This document shows positions 9,620-18,582 of a stretch of DNA of 64,000 bases, one piece after another (the stretch's first letter is position 1; every line of letters begins with the position of its first letter). This DNA comes from CALDTK01 sp963837005 (lineage in GTDB: Bacteria > Bacteroidota > Bacteroidia > Chitinophagales > Saprospiraceae), in the NCBI GenBank assembly GCA_963837005.1, contig CAWIMC010000013.1:186001-250000 (forward strand), read 5' to 3'. The position numbers and the translations under genes were made by a program. Under the pieces are notes generated by a model. That model did no database searches. It saw only the letters and a list, made by a program, of their open reading frames with translations, and was not told the DNA's origin.

Positions 9620-11107
9620 CTACGGCCGGTACCCCGGGTTGCGCACCGGCAGCTTGGCTCGGGCGGTTTTGAGCTCTTGCATCAAAGCCGTGTTGAGCGA
9701 GTCCGCCACCCACTGCCCGCAGCCGTAGAGGTCCATCGTCTCGCCGAGGTCGCCGCGGAGGTTGTAGAGTTGGACCGTGGAGTCGCCCCAGTCGTAGAGG
9801 GCCTTGTAGTTGCCCTTGCGCAAGGTCGACTTGGGGTAGCCGCCCTGGTTGCTATAGTGCGGGTAATGCCAGTAGATAAGGCGATCGGTGTAGGCAGTGG
9901 GGCCGCCCCGGTACTCCGCCGCATGACTCACGCCGTCGATATCCTCGAGAACCTTGCCCGTAACGTAGTCGTCTAGGGTCGGGAAGATGTCGTGGCCGAC
10001 GTGGGGCGTCTCGGACACGCGTCCGCCGGGTACGTCCTTGCCCCACACGATCATCGGCACGCGGATGCCGCCTTCGTAAACGTGGCCCTTGCCCTCGCGG
10101 AGGAGACCGTTGTTGGTAGCGGGCGTGTGCGGATCGAACGGCGGCTGCTCGCGAGCGGCCAAACCGCCGTTGTCGCTCGTGAACAGGAGCAGCGTATTGT
10201 CGGCGATCCCGAGGGCGCGCAGCGAGTCGACGATGCGGCCGACGTTGGCGTCGATCGTCTCGACCATCGCGGCGTACTCGGGGTCCATATCGATCGCGCC
10301 AGCGTAGGTGGCCTTCTTGGCGGTATACTTAGCGGTGAGGTCGGCCTTGCCGTCGATCGGGACGTGCGGCGCGAAGTAGTCGATGTGTAGGAAGAAGGCC
10401 GATTTTTGAGCATTGGCCTCCGTGATCTCCCGCAGGGCGCGGTCGGTGAGTACATCGGTAAGGTAGTCGCCGGACTTAGCGTCGCGAATGATCTCGGCGT
10501 AGGGGTTATTGCTTTGCGGGTTGATGCCTGGCCAGAAGGGGTAATGGTAGGAGCTGTTGAGCTGGTAGCCGCCGTTGTCGCCGTAGACGCCGCTGTAGCC
10601 GTGCACGATCGGGCCGTTGCCCCCGGCGTGCCACTTGCCGATGTGGAGGCGGCGCGCATACCCGGCGCGACGCATCTCCTCGGCGACGGTATTGTAGCGG
10701 GCGGCGAGGTTGGGCTCGTTGTCGGGTGGGATCACCTTTTGCCAGGGCTTGGGGGTGTTCGGTCCGTGAAAGTGCTCGGTGATGCCGAGGCGGGCGGGCG
10801 TGAGTCCGGTCTGGATCGCGACGCGACTCGGCGAGCAGATCGCCCCGGAGGCGTAGCTCTCCTGAAAACGGAGGCCCTCAGCGGCGAGGCGGTCCAGGTG
10901 AGGGGTCTCGATGAAGTCGTTGCCGTAGCTGCCGAGGTCGAGCCACCCGAGGTCGTCCGCGACGATGAGAATCACGTTGGGGAGGTCTACCTGGCGGACG
11001 AGGTCGGCGCTGTTGGTACCGGCGGGGCCCTGGTTGACTTGCTTCTCCTCGCAGGCGGCCAGGAGGGTGAGGAGGGCGGCGAGGAGGGGGAGGGTACGCG
11101 TCTGCAT
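9620..11107 (-). CDS. Exported sulfatase (S1 type, Cys-type formylglycine site)
   Basis: A type I sulfatase of about 495 residues. The leader ends in LLAACEEK, a lipobox, so it is probably a lipoprotein of the periplasm or outer membrane. The active-site motif CSPSR (in GAICSPSRVAIQTG) marks the cysteine converted to formylglycine. Metal-binding signatures are ADDLGW near the N terminus and TSDNGG in the middle. It hydrolyses sulfate esters, probably from sulfated polysaccharide. The ATG at 11105-11107 places the leader correctly; an ATG 21 bp upstream is possible. The activating anaerobic sulfatase-maturating enzyme or FGE is not in the window. With SusC/D and the esterase nearby it fits marine-glycan degradation (inference). 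Confidence 0.9.
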   Translation of the reverse strand: MQTRTLPLLAALLTLLAACEEKQVNQGPAGTNSADLVRQVDLPNVILIVADDLGWLDLGSYGNDFIETPHLDRLAAEGLRFQESYASGAICSPSRVAIQTGLTPARLGITEHFHGPNTPKPWQKVIPPDNEPNLAARYNTVAEEMRRAGYARRLHIGKWHAGGNGPIVHGYSGVYGDNGGYQLNSSYHYPFWPGINPQSNNPYAEIIRDAKSGDYLTDVLTDRALREITEANAQKSAFFLHIDYFAPHVPIDGKADLTAKYTAKKATYAGAIDMDPEYAAMVETIDANVGRIVDSLRALGIADNTLLLFTSDNGGLAAREQPPFDPHTPATNNGLLREGKGHVYEGGIRVPMIVWGKDVPGGRVSETPHVGHDIFPTLDDYVTGKVLEDIDGVSHAAEYRGGPTAYTDRLIYWHYPHYSNQGGYPKSTLRKGNYKALYDWGDSTVQLYNLRGDLGETMDLYGCGQWVADSLNTALMQELKTARAKLPVRNPGYRP

Positions 11108-11278
11108 AGCTGGGCAAGGTCGGGGCATTTGGGAGGGTGGGTGTGCTGGGGGGTCTGGAAGTATGAATTCTGTACGCTATTGTCCCTCGATCCATATGCG
11201 ATTGCCGCCTACTTTCGCGCTCGTCTCCCAAACCCAGGGGGCATGTAGTGCCTTCTTTGTGGTAGCGTGTCGACAGGC

Positions 11279-11293
11279 GGCTTTCGCCAAAAC
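11279..11293 (+). repeat. 15-bp hairpin motif, GGC/GCC form (intergenic)
   Basis: A consensus copy 45 bp upstream of the odhB start, in the divergent sulfatase/odhB intergenic region. Confidence 0.8.
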
Positions 11294-11337
11294 GTGTCGC
11301 GCCCGCTTTCCTTTGCCCTTACTAGAGTCCTTGCCGT

Positions 11338-12718
11338 ATGCCCATCGTCGAATTGAAGGTCCCCGTGATTGGGGAGTCCGTTAGTGAAGTCACGCTCTCG
11401 CAGTGGCTCGTAGAAGAAGGCAGCATCGTAGGCCTCGACGAGCCGATCTGCGAGTTTGAGTCCGACAAGGCCACGCTCGAGTTCCCCGCTGAGGCGGCGG
11501 GCCGCATCACCTTTGTCGCTAAGGAGGACGACGATCTCGAGATCGGTGCCGTCGTAGCGACGATCGATACCGACGCGACCGAGGGCGCGCCAGCAGCGGG
11601 AGGCTCAGGGGCCAGCGCAAGCGACGCCCCCGTGGGTGCCACCGTCAGCTACGGCGATGGCAACGACACCAGCAAGGACGCTCCACCCGCCGCAACCATC
11701 GGCGCCGACCCCAAAGAAGCCACCTACGCTACCGGCCACCCGAGTCCTGCCGCGTCAAAGATCCTCGCCGAGAAAGGCCTCGACGCCAGCGCTGTATCTG
11801 GTACCGGTCGCGATGGCCGCATCACTACCGCCGACGCTGCCCAGGCCACCGGCGCTCCTGCTTCGAAGCCGACGGACCAGGCTCCAGCTGCCGCCACAGC
11901 CCCAGCTGCCGCCACAGCCCCAGCTGCGACAGAGCGCCGCCACAGCCCCTCCCGCCAAGAGCGCCCCCCAAGCCCCCAGCGCTCAAAAGGCAGCCCGTGC
12001 ACAAGCTGCACCTGGCTCCCGCAACGAGCGTACCGAGAAGATGTCTCGAATGCGCCGCACCATCGCCAAGCGATTGGTCAGCGCCAAGAACAACACCGCC
12101 ATGCTCACCACCTTCAACGAGGTGGACCTGAGTGCGCTCATGGAGATGCGCAAGAGCTACCAAGACCGCTTCGTGGCCCGCTACGAGATCAAGCTCGGCT
12201 TCATGTCCCTGTTCGCGAAGGCCTGTGCGACGGTCCTCATGGAGATGCCGGATGTCAATGCCTTCATCGACGGCGACAACCTCATCTACCACGACTTCGT
12301 CGATATCTCCGTGGCCGTCTCCACGCCGACGGGCCTCGTCGTACCGCCGATTAAGAACGTCGAGTCGATGAACTTCGCCGACATCGAGCTGGCCATCAAG
12401 CACATCGCGAAGAAGGCCCGCGACGGCTCCCTCACCATGGAGGAGATGACCGGCGGCACCTTTACGATTACCAACGGCGGCGTGTTCGGCTCGATGCTCT
12501 CGACCCCGATCCTCAACGAACCTCAGTCGGCCATCCTCGGGATGCACAACATCATCGAGCGCCCCGTAGCCGTTAACGGCGAGGTCGTCATTCGCCCAAT
12601 GATGTACTTAGCGCTGAGCTACGACCACCGTGTGATCGACGGCTCGAGTGCCGTGACCTTCCTGGTGAAGGTGAAGGAGCTGTTGGAAGACCCGACGGCG
12701 ATGCTGCTGGGGGTGTAG
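11338..12718 (+). CDS. odhB: Dihydrolipoyl succinyltransferase, E2 of 2-oxoglutarate dehydrogenase (apparent frameshift)
   Basis: The product carries succinyl groups on a lipoyl arm in the TCA-cycle 2-oxoglutarate dehydrogenase complex. Frame 1 encodes a lipoyl domain (1-75, lipoyl Lys44 in ESDKATLEF), a linker, an E3-binding domain (about 135-170, SPAASKILAEKGLDASAVSGTG) and an Ala/Pro linker. The catalytic domain (MSRMRRTIAKRLVSAKNN..., with active-site YDHRVIDG near the end) continues in the +1 frame. The shift falls at about 11925-11945, in a linker built of an 18-bp tandem repeat (CCAGCTGCCGCCACAGCC), and needs one extra or two missing bases. Both halves are fully conserved, so a consensus error or a very recent mutation is likelier than an old pseudogene. 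The catalytic half could in principle be translated separately. Confidence 0.85.
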
Positions 12719-12800
12719 GAGGGCAAGTGTTGAAGTAAAGAAGGTTGAATTGTTGAAGGCGCAGTCGCGGAGGGCGGCGGCAAGCCGGGGGCGTCCCCAC

Positions 12801-13133
12801 GTGAGGGTTCCGCGTGCTTATTGACTTTGAAACTATAAATGCCGCTTTCATCGCCCAGCCCGGCTCGGGTCGCTGCCGCTCCCCCTCGCCAGACTGGCCT
12901 AGCGAATAGCGGACCTACCGGCCCGCTGCGTGGCCGAAGCTCGTGGAAGTGGGCCGGTAGGTCCACCATTCGACAGGCCAGTCCACACGCCGAGGCCGCA
13001 GGCCGAGAGCGGGCGGGCTGGGCCACGTCCCGGGGTTTATTCTGTCAAAGTCAATTAGCCCGCGGCAGTGCGCGGGCCGCGCTGCACGGATAGCCGTTCT
13101 ATCGCCGCGGGCTAAAGCACGCGGAACCGTCAC
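12801..13133. repeat. 333-bp nested palindromic element (structured intergenic block)
   Basis: This gap between odhB and coaBC holds no credible gene but is almost wholly self-complementary. Nested arms are 12806-12818 with 13116-13128 (13 bp), 12821-12830 with 13045-13054 (10 bp), 12854-12862 with 13014-13022 (9 bp), 12892-12900 with 12975-12983 (9 bp), 12903-12907 with 12968-12972, and 12911-12924 with 12951-12964 (14 bp). A separate hairpin, 13056-13066 with 13104-13114 (11 bp), fills the second branch. The outer stem closing two branches looks like a folded RNA or a MITE-like unit. I do not recognise a known RNA family. Confidence 0.7.
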
Positions 13134-13177
13134 CTGCTCCCGTGCTCGTTACGCGCCGAGGATAGTACTACAGCTGC

Positions 13178-14401
13178 TCACTCTGCCACACACAACTCAA
13201 CCACCACCGTCGCCACTCCCGCCTTGGACATCCGTCCGTACTCCGTGTGCCCCTCCGCCGTGACAATCGTCACCGTGTTCTCCTCCCCGCCGAAAGCCGA
13301 CTCGTCTTCGCCGTGCATATTCAGCACGATAGCGTCCAGCCGCTTTCGCTCTAGCTTAGACTTTGCGTTCGCCAGCCCGTCGTTGGTCTCGAGCGCGAAG
13401 CCGATCACGCGCTGGTGCGGCTCTTTGCGCTCGCCGAGCGCCGCGGCGATGTCCGGATTGCGGACCAGGGATAGGGTGAGCCCTTCTTCGCCCCCGCCCG
13501 ACTTCTTGATCTTCTCCCTGGATGCGTTTGCCGGCCGGTAGTCGGCTACGGCAGCCACGAGGATAGCGACATCACAGAGCTCCCACTCCGCTGCGCAGAC
13601 CTCGTACATCTGCTCTGCCGTCTGTACCGGGTGCACTTGCAGCCGCGGATGCGGTTTTGGCGAAAGCTGAACCGGCCCCAGGACAAGCTCTACGCGTGCG
13701 CCCTGCGCCAGCAGTTCCGCGACGATAGCGAGGCCTTGCTTACCGCTAGAGCGATTGCCGATGAAGCGCACCGGGTCGATCGGCTCGTGCGTCGGGCCTG
13801 CCGTCACGAGGACTCGTTTTGCCGAAAGGCGCAAACCTTCCGTAGTTGGGCTCGCCTTCGAAGCAGTCGCACTAAGTTTTCGCGAAAGCGCCGCTACGAT
13901 ATCCTCCGGCTCCGCCAGTCGCCCAGCACCGTTTAGACCACTGGCCAACTCGCCCTCGCCTACCGGAATGATCTCGTTGCCGTAAGATTCGAGCAAGCTC
14001 AAGTTGGCCTGCGTGCTCGGGTGAAACCACATATCGACATCCATCGCGGGCGCGAAGAGCACCGGACAGCGTGCCGACAGGTACACCGCCGCCACTATGC
14101 TGTCGCAGATGCCGTGCGCAAGTCTCGCGAGCGTGTTGGCCGTAGCTGGTGCAATGACGTAGGCGTCCGCCCAGAGTCCTAGCTCCACGTGGTTGTTCCA
14201 CCCTTCCTCACTGATGACGCTCGTCAACACCTCCCGCTTCGAGAGCGTAGAGAAGGTGAGCGGCGACACGAATTGCGTAGCCGCGGGCGTCATCAACACC
14301 TGGACCTCCGCTCCGGCCTTCACCAACAGGCGTACGAGCAGCACAGCTTTATAAGCCGCGATACTGCCCGATACACCTACGATAATATGGGAGCCGTGCA
14401 T
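13178..14401 (-). CDS. coaBC: Bifunctional phosphopantothenoylcysteine decarboxylase / phosphopantothenate-cysteine ligase
   Basis: A 407-residue CoaBC (Dfp), catalysing two consecutive steps of coenzyme A synthesis. The CoaC half (1-180) shows the FMN site GSIAAYKA, the active-site His in NNHVELG, and PAMDVDMW. The CoaB half (about 195-405) shows TAGPTHEPIDPVRFIGNRSSGK and the AAVADYRP motif. In the flexible substrate-binding flap the usual LACG is LASG. The gene follows rpoZ in the order bamD-rpoZ-coaBC, but a repeat element separates it from rpoZ. Two consensus 15-bp motifs (13816-13830 and 13876-13890) fall in the inter-domain linker, and a near match (13654-13668) gives LSPK further on. 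Confidence 0.95.
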   Translation of the reverse strand: MHGSHIIVGVSGSIAAYKAVLLVRLLVKAGAEVQVLMTPAATQFVSPLTFSTLSKREVLTSVISEEGWNNHVELGLWADAYVIAPATANTLARLAHGICDSIVAAVYLSARCPVLFAPAMDVDMWFHPSTQANLSLLESYGNEIIPVGEGELASGLNGAGRLAEPEDIVAALSRKLSATASKASPTTEGLRLSAKRVLVTAGPTHEPIDPVRFIGNRSSGKQGLAIVAELLAQGARVELVLGPVQLSPKPHPRLQVHPVQTAEQMYEVCAAEWELCDVAILVAAVADYRPANASREKIKKSGGGEEGLTLSLVRNPDIAAALGERKEPHQRVIGFALETNDGLANAKSKLERKRLDAIVLNMHGEDESAFGGEENTVTIVTAEGHTEYGRMSKAGVATVVVELCVAE

Positions 14402-14413
14402 GGTGACGGTTTT

Positions 14414-14520
14414 GAGTTCTCAGTTCTCAGTTTACAGTTCTCAGTTGACCGTCATACGTGCCGTCTTGCCGGGCCTACGCGGTAGCGCAACTGAGAACTG
14501 AGAACTGGCAACTGAGAACT
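14414..14520. repeat. Intergenic element of the CAGTTCTCAGTT family, copy 1
   Basis: Arrays of GTTCTCAGTT units on the left and AACTGAGAAC units on the right form a long inverted repeat. They flank a core at about 14455-14487 beginning ACGTGCCGT and containing GCCTACGCGGTAGCG. The element sits between rpoZ and coaBC. The same plan occurs at 29370-29518 (core inverted) and 50764-50906. Confidence 0.85.
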
Positions 14521-14524
14521 CGTC

Positions 14525-14876
14525 TTAAAAATCCCCCACCTCGCGACCGCTCTCCCCGCGGTACTCGCCCTTCAGTTCACCGGCGAGGAACTCCTGCGTG
14601 GCGATGATGGCGGGGTTGGGCAGGCGCTCGTACTGGCGCGAGATCTCGATCTGCTCCTTGTTCTCGGTGATCTCCTCGATGGTCTCACCGGTCTCGACGA
14701 ACTGCTCGAGCTTAGCGTTGAGCTCTTCTTTCACCTCGCGCTGGAGGACAGCGGCGCGGCGGGCGATGATGGCGAGGGATTCGTAGATGTTGCCGGTCGA
14801 GGCCACCAACTGCGAGAGGTTGCGCCCGGAGGCGTTCGGGTTGAGGCCGAGGGCTTTGGTCTTAATATCGGACATA
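14525..14876 (-). CDS. rpoZ: RNA polymerase omega subunit (Bacteroidota type)
   Basis: A 116-residue omega/Rpb6-type subunit, which helps assemble and stabilise RNA polymerase. The conserved core is SGNIYESLAIIARRAAVLQREVK-like (residues about 27-49 here, beginning STGNIYESLAIIARRA), followed by an acidic helix and NPAIIATQEFLAGEL. I chose the ATG at 14874-14876, which overlaps the bamD stop by 15 bp and gives the usual N terminus. This coupling to bamD is typical of the phylum. Confidence 0.9.
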
Positions 14877-15680
14877 ATCTTCGTTTTCTTTGAGCAGCTT
14901 GTTGATGCGGGCCAGCTCTTGACGGGCCTCATTGGCGTGGGGGCCTTTGGGGTATTTCTTGATGTAGAGTTGCGCGACCTCCGTGGCGGCGACGTAGCGC
15001 TCGCGACGCTTGGCGATCACGGAGTTGTCGGCCAGGCGGATGTCGGCCAGCGCGATGCGCCACCGGATTTCTTCGGACTGGTCGGAGTCGGGGTAGTCCT
15101 GTAGTACGCGCTCGAACGCCTGCACGGCGGCCTGGTACTGCTTCATGTCGAAGTACAGTGTGGCGGCGTCGTAGGCCTTGGTCTCCTGCTTGACGCGGAG
15201 TTCGGCCAGGAGATCGTTGATCTCGCCGAGGCGCTCGGTGTCGGGATAGAGGTTGATGTAGGCTTCGAGGGCGTCGATGGCGCGCTCGGTGGCCTCCTGG
15301 TCGAGACGGAAGTCGGGCGATTGTTTGACGTACGCCATGGCCTCCATGTATAAGGCCTCACCGCGGTTGTCGGCAGCCTTGTAGTTCTCGGCGTAGTTGC
15401 GGAAGTAGGTCGCCGCCGAGAAATAGTCCTTGGTCTGGAAGTACGTGTCCGCAAAACGAAACAGCACCGTCTGCACTCTCGGGTCGGCCCGCAGAGAGGT
15501 CACCACGATCTGGTACAGGGTCTGCGCCTTGGCGAACTTGCCCTCCTCATAATACTTATCGGCGGCGGCGAGAATCTTCTCGTTGTCGCCGGAGGTGCGG
15601 ACCTTCTCGAACTGTGATTTGCAGGAAGCGAGTACGCCCAAGCAGGCAAACAGGAAGATGTAAACGGGGCGAAATCTCAT
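14862..15680 (-). CDS. bamD: Outer-membrane assembly lipoprotein BamD
   Basis: A 272-residue lipoprotein with TPR repeats, part of the BAM complex that inserts beta-barrel proteins such as the SusC here. The lipobox is LGVLASC. TPR units are visible in GKFAKAQTLYQIVV, DYFSAATYFRNYAENY, AIDALEAYINLYPDTER and YQAAVQAFERVLQDYPDS. The start is the ATG at 15678-15680, directly before a positively charged leader (MRFRPVYIF); the frame is open further up but without a leader. It overlaps rpoZ by 15 bp. Confidence 0.92.
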   Translation of the reverse strand: MRFRPVYIFLFACLGVLASCKSQFEKVRTSGDNEKILAAADKYYEEGKFAKAQTLYQIVVTSLRADPRVQTVLFRFADTYFQTKDYFSAATYFRNYAENYKAADNRGEALYMEAMAYVKQSPDFRLDQEATERAIDALEAYINLYPDTERLGEINDLLAELRVKQETKAYDAATLYFDMKQYQAAVQAFERVLQDYPDSDQSEEIRWRIALADIRLADNSVIAKRRERYVAATEVAQLYIKKYPKGPHANEARQELARINKLLKENEDYVRY

Positions 15681-15799
15681 TCGGGGCGCGAAATTACGTT
15701 TTTCCACACAGATGGCGGGAAGGAACACAAGCCCCTTACCAACGCACGAAACGCCACGTCCGATGCCCGTCGACGGGGGGCCGTCAAGACTCCTTGTGC

Positions 15800-15814
15800 G
15801 CCTTTCGGCAAAAC
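15800..15814 (+). repeat. 15-bp hairpin motif, GCC/GGC form (intergenic)
   Basis: A consensus copy between the divergent bamD and lipoprotein genes. Confidence 0.8.
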
Positions 15815-15966
15815 CCGCTGTGAATAGGCGGTCTCACCAAACGCCGTACAAACGAAATGGGGCATCTGCCAAACAATTCCCCCAGATAATTTTTCCACTT
15901 CCGAAACTACGGAAAAGCCTACAGCCGACTGGCGTAGCGCATCTTTGCATCCACAAACACATCAAC

Positions 15967-16425
15967 ATGATGAAGTACACATTCCTCCTCCTGCCCCTCT
16001 TCGCGATCGCCTGCGGCGGCAACGAAGTCGAAACCGAAGTCGTCGACCCAGCCGTCGAAGTCGTCGATCCGGCCATGTCCACCAACACGATGCCCGAAGA
16101 CGCCGGCATGATCTCGATCAACGAGACCGTCGATGCCGTCAACAGCGTCGGTGGTGACATCACCGCCCTCCCCGCCGGTACCGCCGTGAGCGTGATCGAC
16201 TCCTGGAGCGCCAAGCTCAGCAGCATGCCCGGCACCGAAGGTGTCGTCGCCGACCTCAACGCTCTCAAGATGGAGCTCACCGCCGGCCAGATCGACGGTA
16301 AGAAAGTCGGTGCTCTCCTCAGCCAGCTAGGCACGCAGACTGCAGCCATGGCTCCCGATAACATGGCTCTCGGTGGCCTCGCTAGCGCCCTTAACGCTGG
16401 TGGCGCCAAGCTGAGCGGCATGTAA
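15967..16425 (+). CDS. Small lipoprotein of unknown function
   Basis: A 152-residue protein. The leader MMKYTFLLLPLFAIACGG ends in a lipobox-like AIAC, so it is probably lipidated. An acidic, valine-rich spacer with a duplicated EVVDPA unit follows. A soluble C-terminal domain (about 50-152) has regular hydrophobic spacing suggesting helices (VGALLSQLGTQTAAMAP, LGGLASALNAGGAKLSGM). I do not recognise a family. Codon use is typical of the window (strong C/G third positions), and a good terminator follows, so it is very probably expressed as a single gene. Confidence 0.8.
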   Translation: MMKYTFLLLPLFAIACGGNEVETEVVDPAVEVVDPAMSTNTMPEDAGMISINETVDAVNSVGGDITALPAGTAVSVIDSWSAKLSSMPGTEGVVADLNALKMELTAGQIDGKKVGALLSQLGTQTAAMAPDNMALGGLASALNAGGAKLSGM

Positions 16426-16481
16426 ATCGCCGTCGCGTCCGTCCTACCGGCCACCGGTCGGCGAGGATACCGACACACACT

Positions 16482-16523
16482 AAGCGCCCCCCTGGACTTT
16501 GGTCTGGGGGGGCGCTTCTTATT
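16482..16523 (+). terminator. Intrinsic terminator after lipoprotein gene
   Basis: An 11-bp GC-rich stem (16482-16492 with 16507-16517) with a 14-nt loop is followed by CTTATTT. It lies between two converging genes. Confidence 0.85.
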
Positions 16524-16543
16524 TGGGCGTTCACTTTGCCCAT

Positions 16544-18580
16544 CTAGGCCCTCGGCCGCCCTTCTACCACCCCCAACCCTAGCTTCCGCATCAGCGCACT
16601 CGCGTTGCGGCTTTGGGCCAGTCCTGGCTTGACGGTGTAGTCGAAGTACAGCTCGCCTTGCGCGTCGGTCTCTACTTCGAGGCGCAGCGTCGAGACGTCG
16701 GTGCGTTCGTCGGCGAGGCGCCCCAGCTCAAGGTCGTGTGTCGCTACGACGCCGGCCCCTCCGTAGTACAGCAACTGCTCGATGAGCGCCCGACCGCCAG
16801 CGTTGCGGTCGAGGCTGTTGGTGCCCTTCAGGATTTCGTCCAGCAAGAAAAACACGGACTCTCCCGAGCGCGTCGCGTCCACCACGATCCGCAGTCGCTC
16901 GAGTTCGGCGTAAAAGGCGGAGGCCCCTTCGTGAAGGTTGTCCTGCGTGCGCATGCTCGTGTATACGCGGACCGGGGAAAGCGAAAGCTGCGCGGCCGGC
17001 GTAGGCATCCCCCACTGCGCCATCGCGAGATGCAGGCCGATGGTGCGCAACAGCGTCGATTTGCCGGCCATATTGGATCCCGTCAGCAGGGAGATGTGGG
17101 TGTCGAGCGCCGAGCTAAAATTATTAGGGATGCTCTTCGCTGGCGACAAGAGCGGATGATGCAGACCTTGCCCGACCACCGACTCGGCACCAGCCCCGGT
17201 GGATAGACGAGGCATCTGCCAACTCGGATAGCGGTGCATCACCCCGGCCATAGAGTTCAGCGCATCGAAGGCACCCGCTACGAGGAGCCAGGTCTCGATT
17301 GGGTGGGCGATGGGAAGAGGCTCGAGAAGTTCAGTCGGGAGCATAAAAGTGGCCGCAGCCAAATCATCGGCCCGCCCTCTTCGCAGTGCGGGTTTGGCGG
17401 CACTAGCTTGGTTTTCAGCTTTCGTCAAAACCGGTACGCCCTCCGCCCGCGTCCGCTTCCAGCGCTCTATGCGCCGCGCGTAGCGGATCTCCCAGAGGCC
17501 AAACAGGTTGAGCAACAACACAAAGGGATTGGCGCGAACGGCGAGCTGGCGGACATCGCTGGCGAGCCGCGCAATTTGTGCGGAGGCCGTCGCTCCAGTT
17601 TTCGAGTTGACCTTACTGCCTTTCGACGGGCCATCGGTCGCCCCGTGGCTCGCCTTCGCGACAAGGCTCGCGTCCGTTAGGCGCGCCTGCAACTGCACCA
17701 ACAGCGGACTCTGCCATGCCTGTCCACCGATTTTTCCGAGCAGCGCCGACAACTGTTGCAACTGCGCTACTGACGCCGTCGTCGCCGCCTCGATCTCGTC
17801 AATCCGCGCCTTATAGCGCCACAGCAGCCAGAACGTCGGTACGTAACCCAGTAAGGCGAGCGTGAACGGCAAGTACACAAAGCTGATCAGCCAAAGCACG
17901 TTGATCAGTGGCACGAGCACGAGCAGCACCGACCAAAATCCGTCCTGTAACTGTGGTTCCGCCCTGGCCCAGGCCCGTAGCTTGTCGAGCTGCTCCACGG
18001 TTTGGTCCCCGCGAGGAGCCGCTGCTGTGAAGTCCTGCCGCCACCCCAATGCCGCGGCCAGTTCCTCGATCGCGGCTTGTCGCTGCTCGATCAGGTCTAC
18101 CTCCTCCAGACATTCGCGCATGTAGTCCGCCAGCGCTTGCTCGCCGGCCAGCGACACCGTCCGATTGACGAGCGCGTACACCGACTTCGGGCCAAACACA
18201 TCGAGGTCCGAGGTGTACGGATGTCCTGGATTCACGTAGCGTACGCCCCCGTCGAAACGATCGAAGCGGTAGGCGAGACTCTCCAACTCGCCCTCGTTGA
18301 TACCTACGATCCGCGCTTGCCGGGCGCGCTCCGCATCGGCGGCTTGTTGCAAACCTACCAAGCGCCCGAACCCGAGCAAACCGAGCACCGTGACGATGAG
18401 CCCCCACGCGATTCCAAAGTCGACGAAGAGATAAACCGCCAGCCCGGCCCACACAAAAAAGTACAGCAGTCGCAGGTAGCCGATCCGATCCGCCCGAGCG
18501 GCTACCGAGCGCTCTAAGAGGCGAGCGGCGGCGGCATTGGCCTCGTAGACTGATGCTGGGCCTGTTTCAGAAAGGATCAT
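16544..18580 (-). CDS. Membrane-anchored MutS-like ATPase
   Basis: A 678-residue protein whose C-terminal third is a MutS ATPase: Walker A GSNMAGKSTLL, Walker B FFLLDEILKGTNS, and the signature VVATHDLELGRL. Unlike true MutS it lacks the mismatch-recognition domain and has two hydrophobic segments near the N terminus (about 42-75) and another pair at about 210-250. These are features of a Bacteroidota MutS-related family whose role is not established. The ATG at 18578-18580 begins 2 bp after the stop of the upstream phosphorylase gene, so the two are co-transcribed. A degenerate 15-bp motif lies at 17417-17431. Confidence 0.85.
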   Translation of the reverse strand: MILSETGPASVYEANAAAARLLERSVAARADRIGYLRLLYFFVWAGLAVYLFVDFGIAWGLIVTVLGLLGFGRLVGLQQAADAERARQARIVGINEGELESLAYRFDRFDGGVRYVNPGHPYTSDLDVFGPKSVYALVNRTVSLAGEQALADYMRECLEEVDLIEQRQAAIEELAAALGWRQDFTAAAPRGDQTVEQLDKLRAWARAEPQLQDGFWSVLLVLVPLINVLWLISFVYLPFTLALLGYVPTFWLLWRYKARIDEIEAATTASVAQLQQLSALLGKIGGQAWQSPLLVQLQARLTDASLVAKASHGATDGPSKGSKVNSKTGATASAQIARLASDVRQLAVRANPFVLLLNLFGLWEIRYARRIERWKRTRAEGVPVLTKAENQASAAKPALRRGRADDLAAATFMLPTELLEPLPIAHPIETWLLVAGAFDALNSMAGVMHRYPSWQMPRLSTGAGAESVVGQGLHHPLLSPAKSIPNNFSSALDTHISLLTGSNMAGKSTLLRTIGLHLAMAQWGMPTPAAQLSLSPVRVYTSMRTQDNLHEGASAFYAELERLRIVVDATRSGESVFFLLDEILKGTNSLDRNAGGRALIEQLLYYGGAGVVATHDLELGRLADERTDVSTLRLEVETDAQGELYFDYTVKPGLAQSRNASALMRKLGLGVVEGRPRA

Positions 18581-18582
18581 AC

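Noticed and set aside
9519..9713. Longer sirtuin starting upstream of 9518
   Set aside because: The extra residues do not resemble a sirtuin N terminus, and they overlap the 3' end of the sulfatase gene.
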